DNA from: Candidatus Halobonum tyrrellensis G22
Lineage (GTDB): Archaea; Halobacteriota; Halobacteria; Halobacteriales; Haloferacaceae
Direction of reading: 5' to 3'
DNA: 64,000 nucleotides
NCBI RefSeq assembly: GCF_000495475.1
Contig: NZ_ASGZ01000061.1
Location: 1-64,000 of the forward strand
Position numbers and translations under genes: made by a program
Shown: positions 1 through 8,117 of the stretch, piece after piece
Layout of the letters: each line of letters opens with the position of its first letter
Numbering within the stretch: the stretch's first letter is position 1
Notes under the pieces: generated by a model
Told to the model about the DNA's origin: nothing
Database searches by the model: none
What the model saw: only the letters and a program-made list of their open reading frames with translations

Positions 1-620
1 AGGACGGGCACGCCGAACAGTCCGGCGAAGATGGGGGTCAACACCCCGCCGACGCCGAGCGGCGCGGCGGGCGTCGCGTCGAGGGCGGCCGCGCCGAGCG
101 CCGTCGCGAGACCGAACGCGACGGCGCCGCCGACCCGCCCCCGCCACGTCGGCTCGGTCGCCACCAGCAGCAGCGCGACCCCCGAGAGGACGACCGGCAG
201 CCACCGGTCGAGCGTCGGGTAGCCCCGTTCGACCGCGAGCGTGACCGGGACGGCGAGCGGCAGCGCGACGGCGACGGCGACGCCGCTCCCGAACGCGGAG
301 AGCCTGAGCGCCTCCCGTCCCCGGCCGGCGACGACCAGCCGGTGGCCGGGGAGCGCGCCCGCGGCCATCCCCGCGTCGGGGACGCCCAGTACGAGCGCCG
401 GGACGGTGTCGAGAAACGTGTGGACGACGCCCGCCGCGAGCATCGCACAGCCGAGCGGGAGCGGCGGCGCGTCGAGCGCGGGCGCGGCCGCCGCCAACAC
501 GAGCGCGAAGTTGTTGGCGTGCAGGCCGGGGAGCAGGCCGCTCGCGCAGCCGAGCGCGCAGCCCGCGAGCGCGAACGCGAGCGAGAGGGGGACCAGCGTC
601 GCATTCGTGGTCGCGAGCAT
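1..620 (-). CDS. COG1784-type membrane protein (tripartite tricarboxylate transporter permease-like), 3'-truncated by window edge
   Basis: About 206 residues are visible from an ATG at 620; the rest lies beyond the left edge. The protein is almost entirely hydrophobic, with several predicted membrane segments. Near the N-terminus it has a GLLPGLHANNFALVL motif, which resembles the Gly/Pro/His signature of the archaeal COG1784 branch of TctA-like permeases. Those proteins are usually about 400 residues, so roughly half is missing. The overlapping long reading frame on this strand is Arg-rich and is a shadow. Substrate is unknown; no TctB/TctC partner is visible. The family call is by motif and hydrophobicity only. 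Confidence 0.75.
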   Translation of the reverse strand, partial: MLATTNATLVPLSLAFALAGCALGCASGLLPGLHANNFALVLAAAAPALDAPPLPLGCAMLAAGVVHTFLDTVPALVLGVPDAGMAAGALPGHRLVVAGRGREALRLSAFGSGVAVAVALPLAVPVTLAVERGYPTLDRWLPVVLSGVALLLVATEPTWRGRVGGAVAFGLATALGAAALDATPAAPLGVGGVLTPIFAGLFGVPV

Positions 621-747
621 CGGTGTCGCGACGGAGTGGCCGCGTCACCCGACGTAAACGTACGCACGAACTCGGCCCGGTCGCCCCCGCGGTCGGCCGA
701 CCCGGTCGTCGGGTCGTCGAGCCGTCGAACCACCGGATCGTCCGAAC

Positions 748-1920
748 TCAGTCGTCGGCCGTGCGCTCCGTCTCGACCAGCCGGCTCGTGCGGTGGAGGT
801 CGACCGAGTGGTCCGTCTCGCCGTCGACGACGAAGTCCGCGAGCACCTCGCCGACGACCGACGTGAACTTGAACCCGTGACCGGTGAAGCCGGCGGCGAC
901 GTGGACCGAGTCGTACTCCGGGTGGGGGCCGAGCAGGAAGTGGCCGTCGTGCGACTCGGTGAGCATGCAGGTCCGCAGCCGCAGCGTCGGTCCCGCGCCC
1001 GCCGGGAAGTACGTCTCGGCGAACTCGCGGTGGAACGCCTCGTCGCGCGGCGTCGGGTCGCGGTTCCAACCGTCGGGGTCGACCGGGTCCGCCGCGCCGA
1101 ACGGCTCGTCGGGGTCGGGTTCGCGGCCGAACTTGAACCCCGGCACGTCGTACGTCGGGAAGCCGTAGGCGTACCCCTCCCGCCCCTGGAGGCTGAACAC
1201 GGGGAACGTGTCGGGCTGGAAGTCGGCCGGGCGCTCGGGCTGGAGCCACGCCATCACCCGCCGGACGGGCGTGAGCCGGTCGGCGAGCGACGGGAGCAGG
1301 TCGCCGTTCCACGCGCCCGCCGCGACCACCAGGTCCTCGGCGAGGTAGCTCGCCTTCGTCGTCTCGACGCGGACGCCGTCGGGCGTCTCGCGCCAGTCGG
1401 TCACGCGCTCGCGCGCCCGGACGGTCGCCCCCTCGGCGTGGGCCGCCTCGACGTGTGCGGACACCGCGCGCTCGCAGTCGACGAACCCGCCGTCGGGCTG
1501 GAACACCGCGCGGTACTCCGCGGGGAGGTCGTACCCCGGGAACCGCTCGCTCACCTCCTCGCCCGAGAGGAGTTCGTACCCCACGTCGTGTTCGTCGAGC
1601 GACGCGCGCGCGTCGGGGACGATGTCGGCGTCGGGGTGGCCGGCGTGGATCGACCCGGTGGTCGTCAGCAGGTCGCGGCCCGTCGCGGCTTCGAGTTCCC
1701 GCCAGTTGTCGAACGCGGCGCGCGCCAGCGGGACGTAGCTCGGGTCCTCCGGCTGTGTCAGCCGGACGATGCGCGTGCTGCCGTGGCTCGACCCCCGCGC
1801 GTGGGGGACGTCGAACCGTTCGAGCCCCAGCGTGTCTACCCCGCGGTCGGCGAGACGGTAGACGGCGGCGCTGCCCATCCCGCCGACGCCGACCACGATG
1901 CAGTCGTACTCTCGTCTCAT
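748..1920 (-). CDS. solA: FAD-dependent N-methyl-L-tryptophan oxidase / sarcosine oxidase family protein
   Basis: A 390-residue flavoenzyme of the monomeric sarcosine oxidase/MTOX family, which oxidises N-methyl amino acids to the amino acid, formaldehyde and hydrogen peroxide. The Rossmann FAD motif GVGGMG is at residues 11-16. Near the C-terminus RTCMLTESHDGHF matches the family region where a Cys carries covalent FAD. Length fits the family (about 370-390). The ATG at 1920 is chosen because the FAD motif follows directly and a TATA-like element lies about 25 nt upstream, giving a leaderless transcript. Upstream extensions are Arg-rich noise. Actual substrate (sarcosine, N-methyltryptophan or another) cannot be told from sequence. 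Confidence 0.88.
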   Translation of the reverse strand: MRREYDCIVVGVGGMGSAAVYRLADRGVDTLGLERFDVPHARGSSHGSTRIVRLTQPEDPSYVPLARAAFDNWRELEAATGRDLLTTTGSIHAGHPDADIVPDARASLDEHDVGYELLSGEEVSERFPGYDLPAEYRAVFQPDGGFVDCERAVSAHVEAAHAEGATVRARERVTDWRETPDGVRVETTKASYLAEDLVVAAGAWNGDLLPSLADRLTPVRRVMAWLQPERPADFQPDTFPVFSLQGREGYAYGFPTYDVPGFKFGREPDPDEPFGAADPVDPDGWNRDPTPRDEAFHREFAETYFPAGAGPTLRLRTCMLTESHDGHFLLGPHPEYDSVHVAAGFTGHGFKFTSVVGEVLADFVVDGETDHSVDLHRTSRLVETERTADD

Positions 1921-1938
1921 ACCTGTGGCTGTGTCGTC

Positions 1939-1956
1939 GGGAGTATAGTTCCTCCC
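1939..1956 (-). promoter_or_regulatory. TATA region of the FAD oxidase gene, flanked by a 5-bp inverted repeat
   Basis: On the minus strand an AACTATACT TATA-like core sits about 25 nt before the ATG. On the plus strand it is bracketed by GGGAG (1939-1943) and CTCCC (1952-1956). The arms could be an operator or chance. Confidence 0.4.
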
Positions 1957-2137
1957 ACACGCGCGGGCGAAGCCGCCAGCTCCGGGTCGGCGCGGACGCC
2001 TGCGGTGTGCGGTCGACCCGTTCGGTCGGCGGTCCGACGACCCGCCGGCCCGACGGCCGGTCGCGCCGCTGGCCGGCGACGGTGCGCGAAGAAAGGTGCG
2101 AGTCGGTCCGCGTCGACGGTCGGCGTCGCGCTGCCGT

Positions 2138-2500
2138 TCAGCCGAAGAGGTCGCCGAGACCCTCGCCGGAGGCCTCCTCTTCCTCGTCGTCGCCGCCTTC
2201 GTCGCCGCCCTCGTCGGCGGCCTCGGCCTCGTCGGTCTCCTCCTCTTCGTCGTCGTCGCCGCCCTCGTCGCCACCCGCGGCGCCGCCGGCGGCACCGCCG
2301 GACGCGCCGCCCGCGGCGGGCGCGGCGGCGGCCGTGTCGATGGCCTCCTCGATGTCGACGTCCTCCAGCGCGGCGACGAGCGCCTTGACGCGGGACTCCT
2401 CGACGTCGACGTTGGCCGCTTCCAGCACGGCCGTCACGTTGTCCTCGTTGATCTCTTCGTCCGTCTCGTTCAGGATGAGTGCAGCGTAAACGTATTCCAT
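2138..2500 (-). CDS. rpl12: 50S ribosomal protein L12 (archaeal P1, stalk)
   Basis: A 120-residue archaeal P1-type stalk protein, the multicopy arm that recruits translational GTPases. The N-terminal helical dimerisation domain begins [10 protein letters not shown]. An Ala/Gly-rich hinge spans about residues 60-80, then a run of Asp/Glu. The tail GEGLGDLFG is the conserved factor-binding peptide, nearly the same as the tail of the L10/P0 protein encoded just upstream. It is the last gene of rpl1-rpl10-rpl12, 19 nt after rpl10, so it is probably cotranscribed. A short T-rich stretch follows the gene. Confidence 0.97.
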   Translation of the reverse strand: MEYVYAALILNETDEEINEDNVTAVLEAANVDVEESRVKALVAALEDVDIEEAIDTAAAAPAAGGASGGAAGGAAGGDEGGDDDEEEETDEAEAADEGGDEGGDDEEEEASGEGLGDLFG

Positions 2501-2519
2501 TGGTCTGAGTCCTCAGTGG

Positions 2520-3578
2520 TTATCCGAACATCGCGCCGAGACCCTCGCCGGCGTCGTCGTCGTCGTCCTCGTCGTCGTCGGACTCGTCGACGTCGGCCTC
2601 TGTCTCGGTCTCCGTCTCTTCGTCCCCCTGTTCCTCGTCGTCGGCGGCGTCGGCCTCGTCGGCGCTCGCCGTCTCGACGCCGCGGAGCTCCTCGGGGAGC
2701 GCCTCCTCGTCGTCGACCAGGGCGGCGAGCGCGCGCAGTTGCGCGTCGGCCTTCGCCACGAGCTCCGGCATGAGCTCCTCGTCGGCGATGGCGGCGTGTA
2801 GCCCCACGGACTTGGCCTCGCCCGCGGCCTTCGCGAGCAGCGTGCCCGCGGTGCGGTCGGTCGGGTACGACGAGTTGACCGAGAGGTTCCGCGCGGCGGC
2901 GGCGGCCGACTCCACGTCGGCGCGGTACTCGTCGACGTCGATGGCGAGTTCGTCCGCCTCGAACAGGACGCCCTCGGAGTACACCGCCTTCAGGTCGAGA
3001 CCGACCTCCTTCGGCTCGATGCCGAGTTCGGACAGCACGTTCGCCAGGTCGTCGGAGACGGTCCCGCCCGCCTCCAGCACCGTCGAGTCCGACAGCACCT
3101 GGATCGACCCCTCCTGGATGCGGGCGTCGGCGCCCACCTGCTGGAGTTCGCCCACGAACGGGCCGGGGTCGACGCCGGTGTCGCCCTCCGGGATCACGAT
3201 GTCGTTGGGCGCCACCTCGCCCGCGTTGATCGGCGCGGGCGTCTTCGAGGCTTCGAGCTGCTTGTACAGCCCGAACGGGTTGTCGTTCGTCCCGATCAAC
3301 CCGATCTCGCCCCCGACGTACTCGGTCAGGTCTTCGAGACCCCCGTCGACGTCGTCGAGCGCGTAGTTGATGAGCGTGTTCCGGCTCATCCGCAGCTCCG
3401 CCTCGCCGTGGAGATCACGGCGCATCGACTGGAGCTGCCGGCTCGGGATGCCGGTGACGCCCACGATGCCGACCGAGGAGTACCCCTCGAGGAACTCGCG
3501 GAGCTCCGCGACCTCCTGCTCTTTCCACTCGGGGATGGTCTCGGTCTTGCGGACGTCGTCGGCGGTTCGCGAACTCAT
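2520..3578 (-). CDS. rpl10: 50S ribosomal protein L10 (archaeal P0, stalk base)
   Basis: A 352-residue P0 protein that anchors the stalk to 23S rRNA and binds L12 dimers through its C-terminal helices. The N-terminal rRNA-binding domain starts after [13 protein letters not shown]. The middle part is the extra domain of archaeal/eukaryal P0. A long Asp/Glu-rich hinge (about residues 285-340) leads into the GEGLGAMFG factor-binding tail. The ATG overlaps the rpl1 stop in an ATGA junction, so translation is probably coupled. The acidic hinge is halophile-typical. Confidence 0.97.
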   Translation of the reverse strand: MSSRTADDVRKTETIPEWKEQEVAELREFLEGYSSVGIVGVTGIPSRQLQSMRRDLHGEAELRMSRNTLINYALDDVDGGLEDLTEYVGGEIGLIGTNDNPFGLYKQLEASKTPAPINAGEVAPNDIVIPEGDTGVDPGPFVGELQQVGADARIQEGSIQVLSDSTVLEAGGTVSDDLANVLSELGIEPKEVGLDLKAVYSEGVLFEADELAIDVDEYRADVESAAAAARNLSVNSSYPTDRTAGTLLAKAAGEAKSVGLHAAIADEELMPELVAKADAQLRALAALVDDEEALPEELRGVETASADEADAADDEEQGDEETETETEADVDESDDDEDDDDDAGEGLGAMFG

Positions 3579-4216
3579 CAGACGGGCACCTCCACGGACG
3601 GGCCCATCGTCGTCTTGACGTAGACGCCGTCGAGGTTGAGCGGCCCCTTCTCGAGGTCCGCCTCCAGCCGCCGGATGATCACGTCGACGTTGTCCGCGAT
3701 GTTCTCGGCGGACATGTCGTCGGCGCCGACGCGCGTGTGGAACGTGCGCCGGTCGCGCGAGCGCAACTGGACGGTGTTTTTCATGCGGTTTACGGTCTCG
3801 ACCACGTCGTCGTCGGGCTGCAGCGGCGTCGGCATCTTCCCGCGCGGACCGAGGATCCGCCCGAGGTTTGACGCGACGTCCTGCATCATGTCGGCCTCGG
3901 CGATGAAGAAGTCCGTGACGTCGGCCAGATCCTTCGCCTCGTTCTCCTCGCCCGCCAGGTCCGACAGGTCGTCACCCGAGAGTACCTGATCGGCAACCTC
4001 CTCCGCGCGGAGGGCGGTCTCGCCCTCCGCTATCACGACGATCTGGGTGTCCTGGCCGGTTCCGCTCGGCAGGACCACCTCGTCGTCGACACGATTCGCC
4101 GGGTCGTTGAGGTCCAAGTCGCGTAGGTTGATGGCGAGGTCCAACGTCTCGCGGAAGTTCCGCTCGGGGGCCTCGTCAAGCGCTTGGGATACAGCGTCCT
4201 CGATTGAATCTGCCAT
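3578..4216 (-). CDS. rpl1: 50S ribosomal protein L1
   Basis: A 212-residue L1, the mobile stalk protein at the ribosomal E site and a translational autoregulator in several archaea. It contains the two-domain L1 fold, with the [16 protein letters not shown] stretch in the RNA-binding region. First gene of the L1-L10-L12 operon; its stop overlaps the rpl10 start. Unlike most genes here it has a real 5' leader with a strong Shine-Dalgarno (GGAGGTGA, about 5 nt from the ATG at 4216) embedded in a stem-loop. That is the expected layout for L1 feedback control. Confidence 0.97.
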   Translation of the reverse strand: MADSIEDAVSQALDEAPERNFRETLDLAINLRDLDLNDPANRVDDEVVLPSGTGQDTQIVVIAEGETALRAEEVADQVLSGDDLSDLAGEENEAKDLADVTDFFIAEADMMQDVASNLGRILGPRGKMPTPLQPDDDVVETVNRMKNTVQLRSRDRRTFHTRVGADDMSAENIADNVDVIIRRLEADLEKGPLNLDGVYVKTTMGPSVEVPV

Positions 4217-4311
4217 TTTTCACCTCCGTAGTACGCAGGAACTGCTCCTACGGGTCAGTGAAACAGGCGTCCGCCTGTCTCAGTTCCACGGTCGGTCATG
4301 AGCAACTTAAG
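4217..4311 (-). promoter_or_regulatory. rpl1 operon promoter and structured leader (candidate L1 autoregulatory site)
   Basis: A palindromic TATA-like CTTAAG lies at 4306-4311. A start about 25 nt downstream gives a leader of about 65 nt. The leader holds two inverted repeats. One is ACAGGCG/CGCCTGT at 4263-4278, 7 bp separated by 2 nt. The other is CCGTAG/CTACGG at 4226-4253, enclosing GCAG/CTGC at 4235-4245 with an asymmetric internal loop (2 nt against 3 nt). The second overlaps the Shine-Dalgarno. Halobacterium L1 mRNA is known to have a leader of about 74 nt with an L1-binding-like structure; equivalence here is inferred. Confidence 0.65.
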
Positions 4312-4343
4312 GCCTCCGAACCCGCCGCGGCGGTGGCACCGCC

Positions 4344-4423
4344 TCGCACGCGCCGAGACCGGCCGAGACGCGCCGTGACGGGTCGAGACGCGCCGCATCG
4401 GTTCGAGCCGCGCCGCGACGGGG
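4344..4423. repeat. 20-bp tandem repeat, four degenerate copies
   Basis: Units at 4344-4363, 4364-4383, 4384-4403 and 4404-4423 follow the pattern CGAGACGCGCCGNGACGGGT with several substitutions each; the first unit is the most diverged. The array fills the gap between the divergent rpl1 operon and the fructosamine kinase gene, just upstream of the rpl1 TATA element. Confidence 0.7.
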
Positions 4424-4499
4424 CGGCCGACGCGGGAGGAGGTTGACGGCTCGCCCGGCGGACCGAAACCGTTTCGCCCGTCGGCCCGCCCGGACGGTC

Positions 4500-5375
4500 A
4501 TGGACACGGAGACGGACGGGCGGGTCGGTCCCGCCGTCGGGCGCGCGCTCGACGCCGACGTGACCGGCGTGGCGACGCTCGACGGCGGGATGGTCGGCGG
4601 CGTCCACCGGGTCGACCTCGCCGACGGGCGGACGGTCGCCGCCAAGACGGGCGCGACGCCGCTGACCGTGGAGGCGCGGATGCTCGACTACCTCGGCGAC
4701 CGGGGGCTCGCCGTCCCGGACGTGGTGTACGCCTCCGACGCGCTCCTGGTTCTGGAGTTCGTGGCCGGCGACGGCGCGGGGAAGGCGTCCGGCGGACTCG
4801 CGCCCGGGGCGGCGCGTGACGCCGCCCGCCGCCTCGCGGCGCTCCACGACCACACGGCGGAGCGGTACGGCTTCCCGTTCGACACGCTCTCGGGTGCGTA
4901 CCACCAGCCCAACCCCCGGACCGACTCGTGGGTCGACTTCTTCCGCGAGCACCGCCTCCGGCACGTCGCGCGGGCCGCCCGCGACGAGGGGACGCTCCCG
5001 CCCGGCCTGTTCGACCGCGTGGCGGCGCTCTGTTCGCGCCTCGGCGACCACATCCCCGACGACCCGCCGGCCTCGCTGCTCCACGGCGACGTGTGGGCGA
5101 ACAACCTGATGGTCGACGGCGGCGAGGTGGCCGCGTTCCTCGACCCCGCGTGCAGTTACGGCCACGCGGAGGTCGACCTCGCGTACTGCTCGTTCGTCGG
5201 CTTCGACCGGTCGTTCTTCGAGGCGTACGACCGCGAGCGGGGGGTCGAGCCGGGGTTCCGCGACGGCCGGTGTGCGGTCTACCGACTCCTCCCCGAGTTG
5301 GAACACGTCCGCCACTTCGACGCCGACCGCTACCGCCGGGCGGTCGACGCGACGCTGTCCGCGGTGGGGTACTGA
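4500..5375 (+). CDS. fructosamine-3-kinase family protein
   Basis: A 291-residue member of the fructosamine/ketosamine-3-kinase family (PF03881). These kinases phosphorylate sugar-amine adducts on proteins or small molecules so that they decompose (deglycation). The kinase-like catalytic motif HGDVWANNLMVDGG begins near residue 194. It is followed by FLDPACSYGHAEVDLAY near 214, with the metal-binding Asp and the family-typical YGH.E.DLA stretch. The ATG at 4500 is preceded by a CCGTTTCGCC TATA-like element at about -30. It stands divergent from rpl1 and is not functionally tied to the ribosomal genes around it. Substrate is not predictable. Confidence 0.9.
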   Translation: MDTETDGRVGPAVGRALDADVTGVATLDGGMVGGVHRVDLADGRTVAAKTGATPLTVEARMLDYLGDRGLAVPDVVYASDALLVLEFVAGDGAGKASGGLAPGAARDAARRLAALHDHTAERYGFPFDTLSGAYHQPNPRTDSWVDFFREHRLRHVARAARDEGTLPPGLFDRVAALCSRLGDHIPDDPPASLLHGDVWANNLMVDGGEVAAFLDPACSYGHAEVDLAYCSFVGFDRSFFEAYDRERGVEPGFRDGRCAVYRLLPELEHVRHFDADRYRRAVDATLSAVGY

Positions 5376-5459
5376 CCGAACCGCTCTGTGCCCGTCGCCC
5401 GCGGCGGGCGGTAGGCGGCGGCCGACAGCTATTGGCCCGTGGCGGTCGCGGGTGTCGGC

Positions 5460-6203
5460 GTGCCAGTCGGTCCGGTCCTCCCGCTACTCGCCGCCGTCTT
5501 CGTCGCCGCGGTTCACGCCGTCGCGCCGCGGGTGCGCGCCGCCGACCCGATCCCCCACCGCCTCTGGCTGTCGGGCGCGGGCGGCGTCTCCATCGCGTAC
5601 GTGTTCGTCCACGTCCTCCCCGAGTTGCAGGCGGGCCAGGAGGCGTTCTCGGAGACCGAACTCGGCGTCGGCGGCCTGGTCCCGTACCTCGAACACCACG
5701 TCTACCTCGTCGCGCTCGTGGGGTTCGCGGTCTACTACGGCGTCGAACAGATCGCCCGCCGCGGGCGCGACGAACGGGACGAGGGCGACGGCGACGACGA
5801 GAGCGTCCCGTTCCGCCTCCACCTCGGCTCGTTCGCGCTGTACAACGGCCTGATCGGCTACTTCCTCGTCCACCGGATCGAGTCCGACCTCGTGGGGCTG
5901 GCCATCTTCACCGCCGCGATGGCGCTCCACGCGTTCGTCACCGACGCGGGTCTCGACCGCCACTACGACGACGCCTACCGGCGGTACGGTCGGTGGGTGC
6001 TCGCCGCGGCGGTGCTCGCCGGGTGGGCAATCGCGCGGGTCGTGGAACTCCACGAACTCGCGGTCGCAACGCTGTTCGGGTTCCTCGCGGGCGGTATCGT
6101 GCTCAACGTCGTCAAGGAGGAACTCCCCGAGGAGACGCGGAGCAGTTTCGCGGCGTTCGCGGTCGGAGCCGCGGGCTACGCCGTCGTGTTGCTCCTGCTG
6201 TGA
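5460..6203 (+). CDS. multi-pass membrane protein, ZIP-like
   Basis: About 247 residues with seven or so hydrophobic segments and a charged Asp/Glu-rich cytosolic loop near residues 98-112. A late NVVKEELPEE stretch resembles the polar metal-site helix of ZIP carriers, but the classic HN.PEG motif is absent. I therefore call it ZIP-like rather than a proven metal transporter. The start is uncertain: a GTG at 5460 lies about 27 nt after a CTATTGG TATA-like element, while a GTG at 5439 would add seven residues. It sits between fructosamine kinase (same strand) and the convergent rpl11. Confidence 0.65.
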   Translation: MPVGPVLPLLAAVFVAAVHAVAPRVRAADPIPHRLWLSGAGGVSIAYVFVHVLPELQAGQEAFSETELGVGGLVPYLEHHVYLVALVGFAVYYGVEQIARRGRDERDEGDGDDESVPFRLHLGSFALYNGLIGYFLVHRIESDLVGLAIFTAAMALHAFVTDAGLDRHYDDAYRRYGRWVLAAAVLAGWAIARVVELHELAVATLFGFLAGGIVLNVVKEELPEETRSSFAAFAVGAAGYAVVLLLL

Positions 6204-6239
6204 GCCGTGACGCCGAGACGGGAGAGTGGAACCGGCCGA

Positions 6240-6731
6240 CTACGCCGCGGCCTCTTCCTCGGCGAACAGGTCGTCGTACTCGCCGTCGTCGATCCGCTCT
6301 TTGAACTCGCGGGCGTCGTTCCCCTCGATGGTGACGCCGAGCGTGACGCAGGTGCCGACGACCTCCTTGGCGGCGTTCCGCAGGTCGTACGCCAGCAGGT
6401 CCGAACTCTTCTGTTCGGCGACCTTCTTGACCTGTTCGACCGACATGTCCGCGACGAAGTTCTCCTGGGGTTCGCCGCTGCCGGTCTCGAAGCCGGCCTC
6501 GTCTTTGATCAGCGCCGCCGTCGGCGGGACGCCCACCTCGATGTCGAACGAGCCGTCGTCCTCGTAGTCGACCGTGACGGGCACCTCCATGCCGTCGAAC
6601 GCGGCGGTCTCGTCGTTGATCTGCTGTACGACCGCCTGCACGTCCACCGGCGTCGGCCCGAGTTCCGGTCCGAGCGGCGGGCCGGGGGTGGCCTCGCCGC
6701 CGGGGACGAGCACTTCGATGGTTCCAGCCAT
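6240..6731 (-). CDS. rpl11: 50S ribosomal protein L11
   Basis: A 163-residue L11, which binds the GTPase-associated centre of 23S rRNA at the base of the stalk. The N-terminal GQ-domain signature appears as PGPPLGPELGPTPVDVQ, and the C-terminal rRNA-binding domain contains DLLAYDLRNAAKEVVGTC. A short acidic tail (EEEAAA) is added. The ATG at 6731 starts the conserved MAGTIEVLVPGG sequence; a TTTAAGG TATA element about 27 nt upstream suggests a leaderless transcript separate from the L1 operon. Two unrelated genes on the other strand separate it from rpl1, rpl10 and rpl12. Confidence 0.97.
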   Translation of the reverse strand: MAGTIEVLVPGGEATPGPPLGPELGPTPVDVQAVVQQINDETAAFDGMEVPVTVDYEDDGSFDIEVGVPPTAALIKDEAGFETGSGEPQENFVADMSVEQVKKVAEQKSSDLLAYDLRNAAKEVVGTCVTLGVTIEGNDAREFKERIDDGEYDDLFAEEEAAA

Positions 6732-6911
6732 GGTGTGAGGATCCCGGCGGCGTCGTTTAAGGATTACCTTCCGCGCCGAGCGTGTGCCCCCGCGACACGG
6801 CCGCCCGGCGTCGCGTCCCGCGGTCCCCGTGCCCGCCCCGTCGGTCGACGGCCGGTCCCGTACGTCGGTCGGCAATCAGGCTTATGCGCGGGCCGGCAAC
6901 ACTTGCGCGGG

Positions 6912-7889
6912 ATGACGGAGATGGCGTACACCAAACTGGGGAGCACCGGGCTCGACGTCTCGCGGCTCTGTCTGGGCTGTATGAACTTCGGCTCCGAGCA
7001 GTCGTGGATGCTCGGCGACGCCGACGCGAGCGTCGACCTGATCCACGCGGCGCTCGACGCGGGGATCAACTTCCTCGATACGGCGAACGTCTACTCGGGC
7101 GGCGAGTCCGAGGAGATCGTCGGCCGCGCGCTCGACTCGGCGAACCGCGACGACCTGGTCGTCGCGACGAAGGTGTACGGCGAGATGCGCGACGCTCCCA
7201 ACGGGTCGGGGCTGTCGCGCAAGCACATCCTCGACCAGTGCGAGGCCAGCCTCGACAGGCTTGGGACGGACTACGTCGACCTCTACCAGATCCACCGCTG
7301 GGACGACGAGACGCCCGTCGAGGAGACGCTCGCGGCGCTCGATCACCTCGTCGAGTCGGGCCGCGTCCGCTACATCGGCGCGTCGACGACGACCGCCTAC
7401 CGGTTCACCAAGGCGCTCTACACCAGCGACGTCGAGGACTACGAACGGTTCGCGTGCATGCAGCCGGAGTACTCCGCGGTCGCGCGCCACGAGGAGGCCA
7501 ACCTGCTGGAGGTCTGTGAGGGCGAGGGAGTCGGCGTCATCCCGTGGTCGCCGCTCGCGGGCGGCTTCCTCACCGGGAAGTACCGCCGGGACGCCGACCC
7601 GGGAGAGGGGACGCGCGCGGCCGCCTCCGAGTCGGTGCGGTCGTACTTCACCGAGGAGAACTGGGCGGTGCTCGACGCGGTCCGCGACGTCGCCGACGAG
7701 GAGGACGCCACCCCCGCACAGGTCGCGCTCGCGTGGCTGCTCCACCGCGACCCGGTGACGGCGCCCATCGTCGGCCCGAAGTCCGAAGCGCAACTACGCG
7801 AGAACCTCGGCGCGCTCGACCTCTCGCTGTCGCCCGCGCAGGTCGACCGGGTCGCGGCCGCGAAGACGCCCCGCTACCCGAAGGCGTGA
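6912..7889 (+). CDS. aldo/keto reductase
   Basis: A 325-residue NADPH-dependent aldo/keto reductase with a TIM-barrel fold. The catalytic tetrad is visible: Asp56 and Tyr61 in FLDTANVYSGG, Lys87 in VATKVYG and His128 in QIHRWD. The C-terminal GPKSEAQLRENL region contacts the cofactor 2'-phosphate. It resembles the family members related to voltage-gated K+ channel beta subunits and bacterial YajO/Gpr proteins. The ATG at 6912 follows a CTTATG TATA-like element by about 30 nt. It appears monocistronic; physiological substrate unknown. Confidence 0.92.
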   Translation: MTEMAYTKLGSTGLDVSRLCLGCMNFGSEQSWMLGDADASVDLIHAALDAGINFLDTANVYSGGESEEIVGRALDSANRDDLVVATKVYGEMRDAPNGSGLSRKHILDQCEASLDRLGTDYVDLYQIHRWDDETPVEETLAALDHLVESGRVRYIGASTTTAYRFTKALYTSDVEDYERFACMQPEYSAVARHEEANLLEVCEGEGVGVIPWSPLAGGFLTGKYRRDADPGEGTRAAASESVRSYFTEENWAVLDAVRDVADEEDATPAQVALAWLLHRDPVTAPIVGPKSEAQLRENLGALDLSLSPAQVDRVAAAKTPRYPKA

Positions 7890-8044
7890 GCACCGTCGGA
7901 CGGCGGCCGACCGGCGACGCCTGCCGGGGCCGGTGAACGCGCGGTCGGAAACGCGGCCGATCGACCGCGAGAGTCGACCGAACGTGCGTCGATCCGGCGG
8001 GCGCGTGACGGCCACCTAACGGGTTGGCGCACGGAAGGACAATA

Positions 8045-8117
8045 CCTATACTGTCGCCTTCACCACTCGCCTACAATGAGTGTACGCCCGCGAGTTCCGG
8101 AGGGGAGGTCCGCGTGA
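8045..8117 (+). promoter_or_regulatory. promoter plus 13-codon leader ORF overlapping the next start
   Basis: A CCTATA TATA-like element at 8045-8050 places transcription start near 8073-8076, exactly at an ATG (8076). That ATG opens a 13-codon frame ending in TGA at 8115-8117. Its last codons contain GGAGGGGAGG, which also serves as Shine-Dalgarno for the GTG start at 8114, and the junction is GTGA. It looks like a leaderless mini-ORF translationally coupled to the oxidoreductase. It could be fortuitous. Confidence 0.45.
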
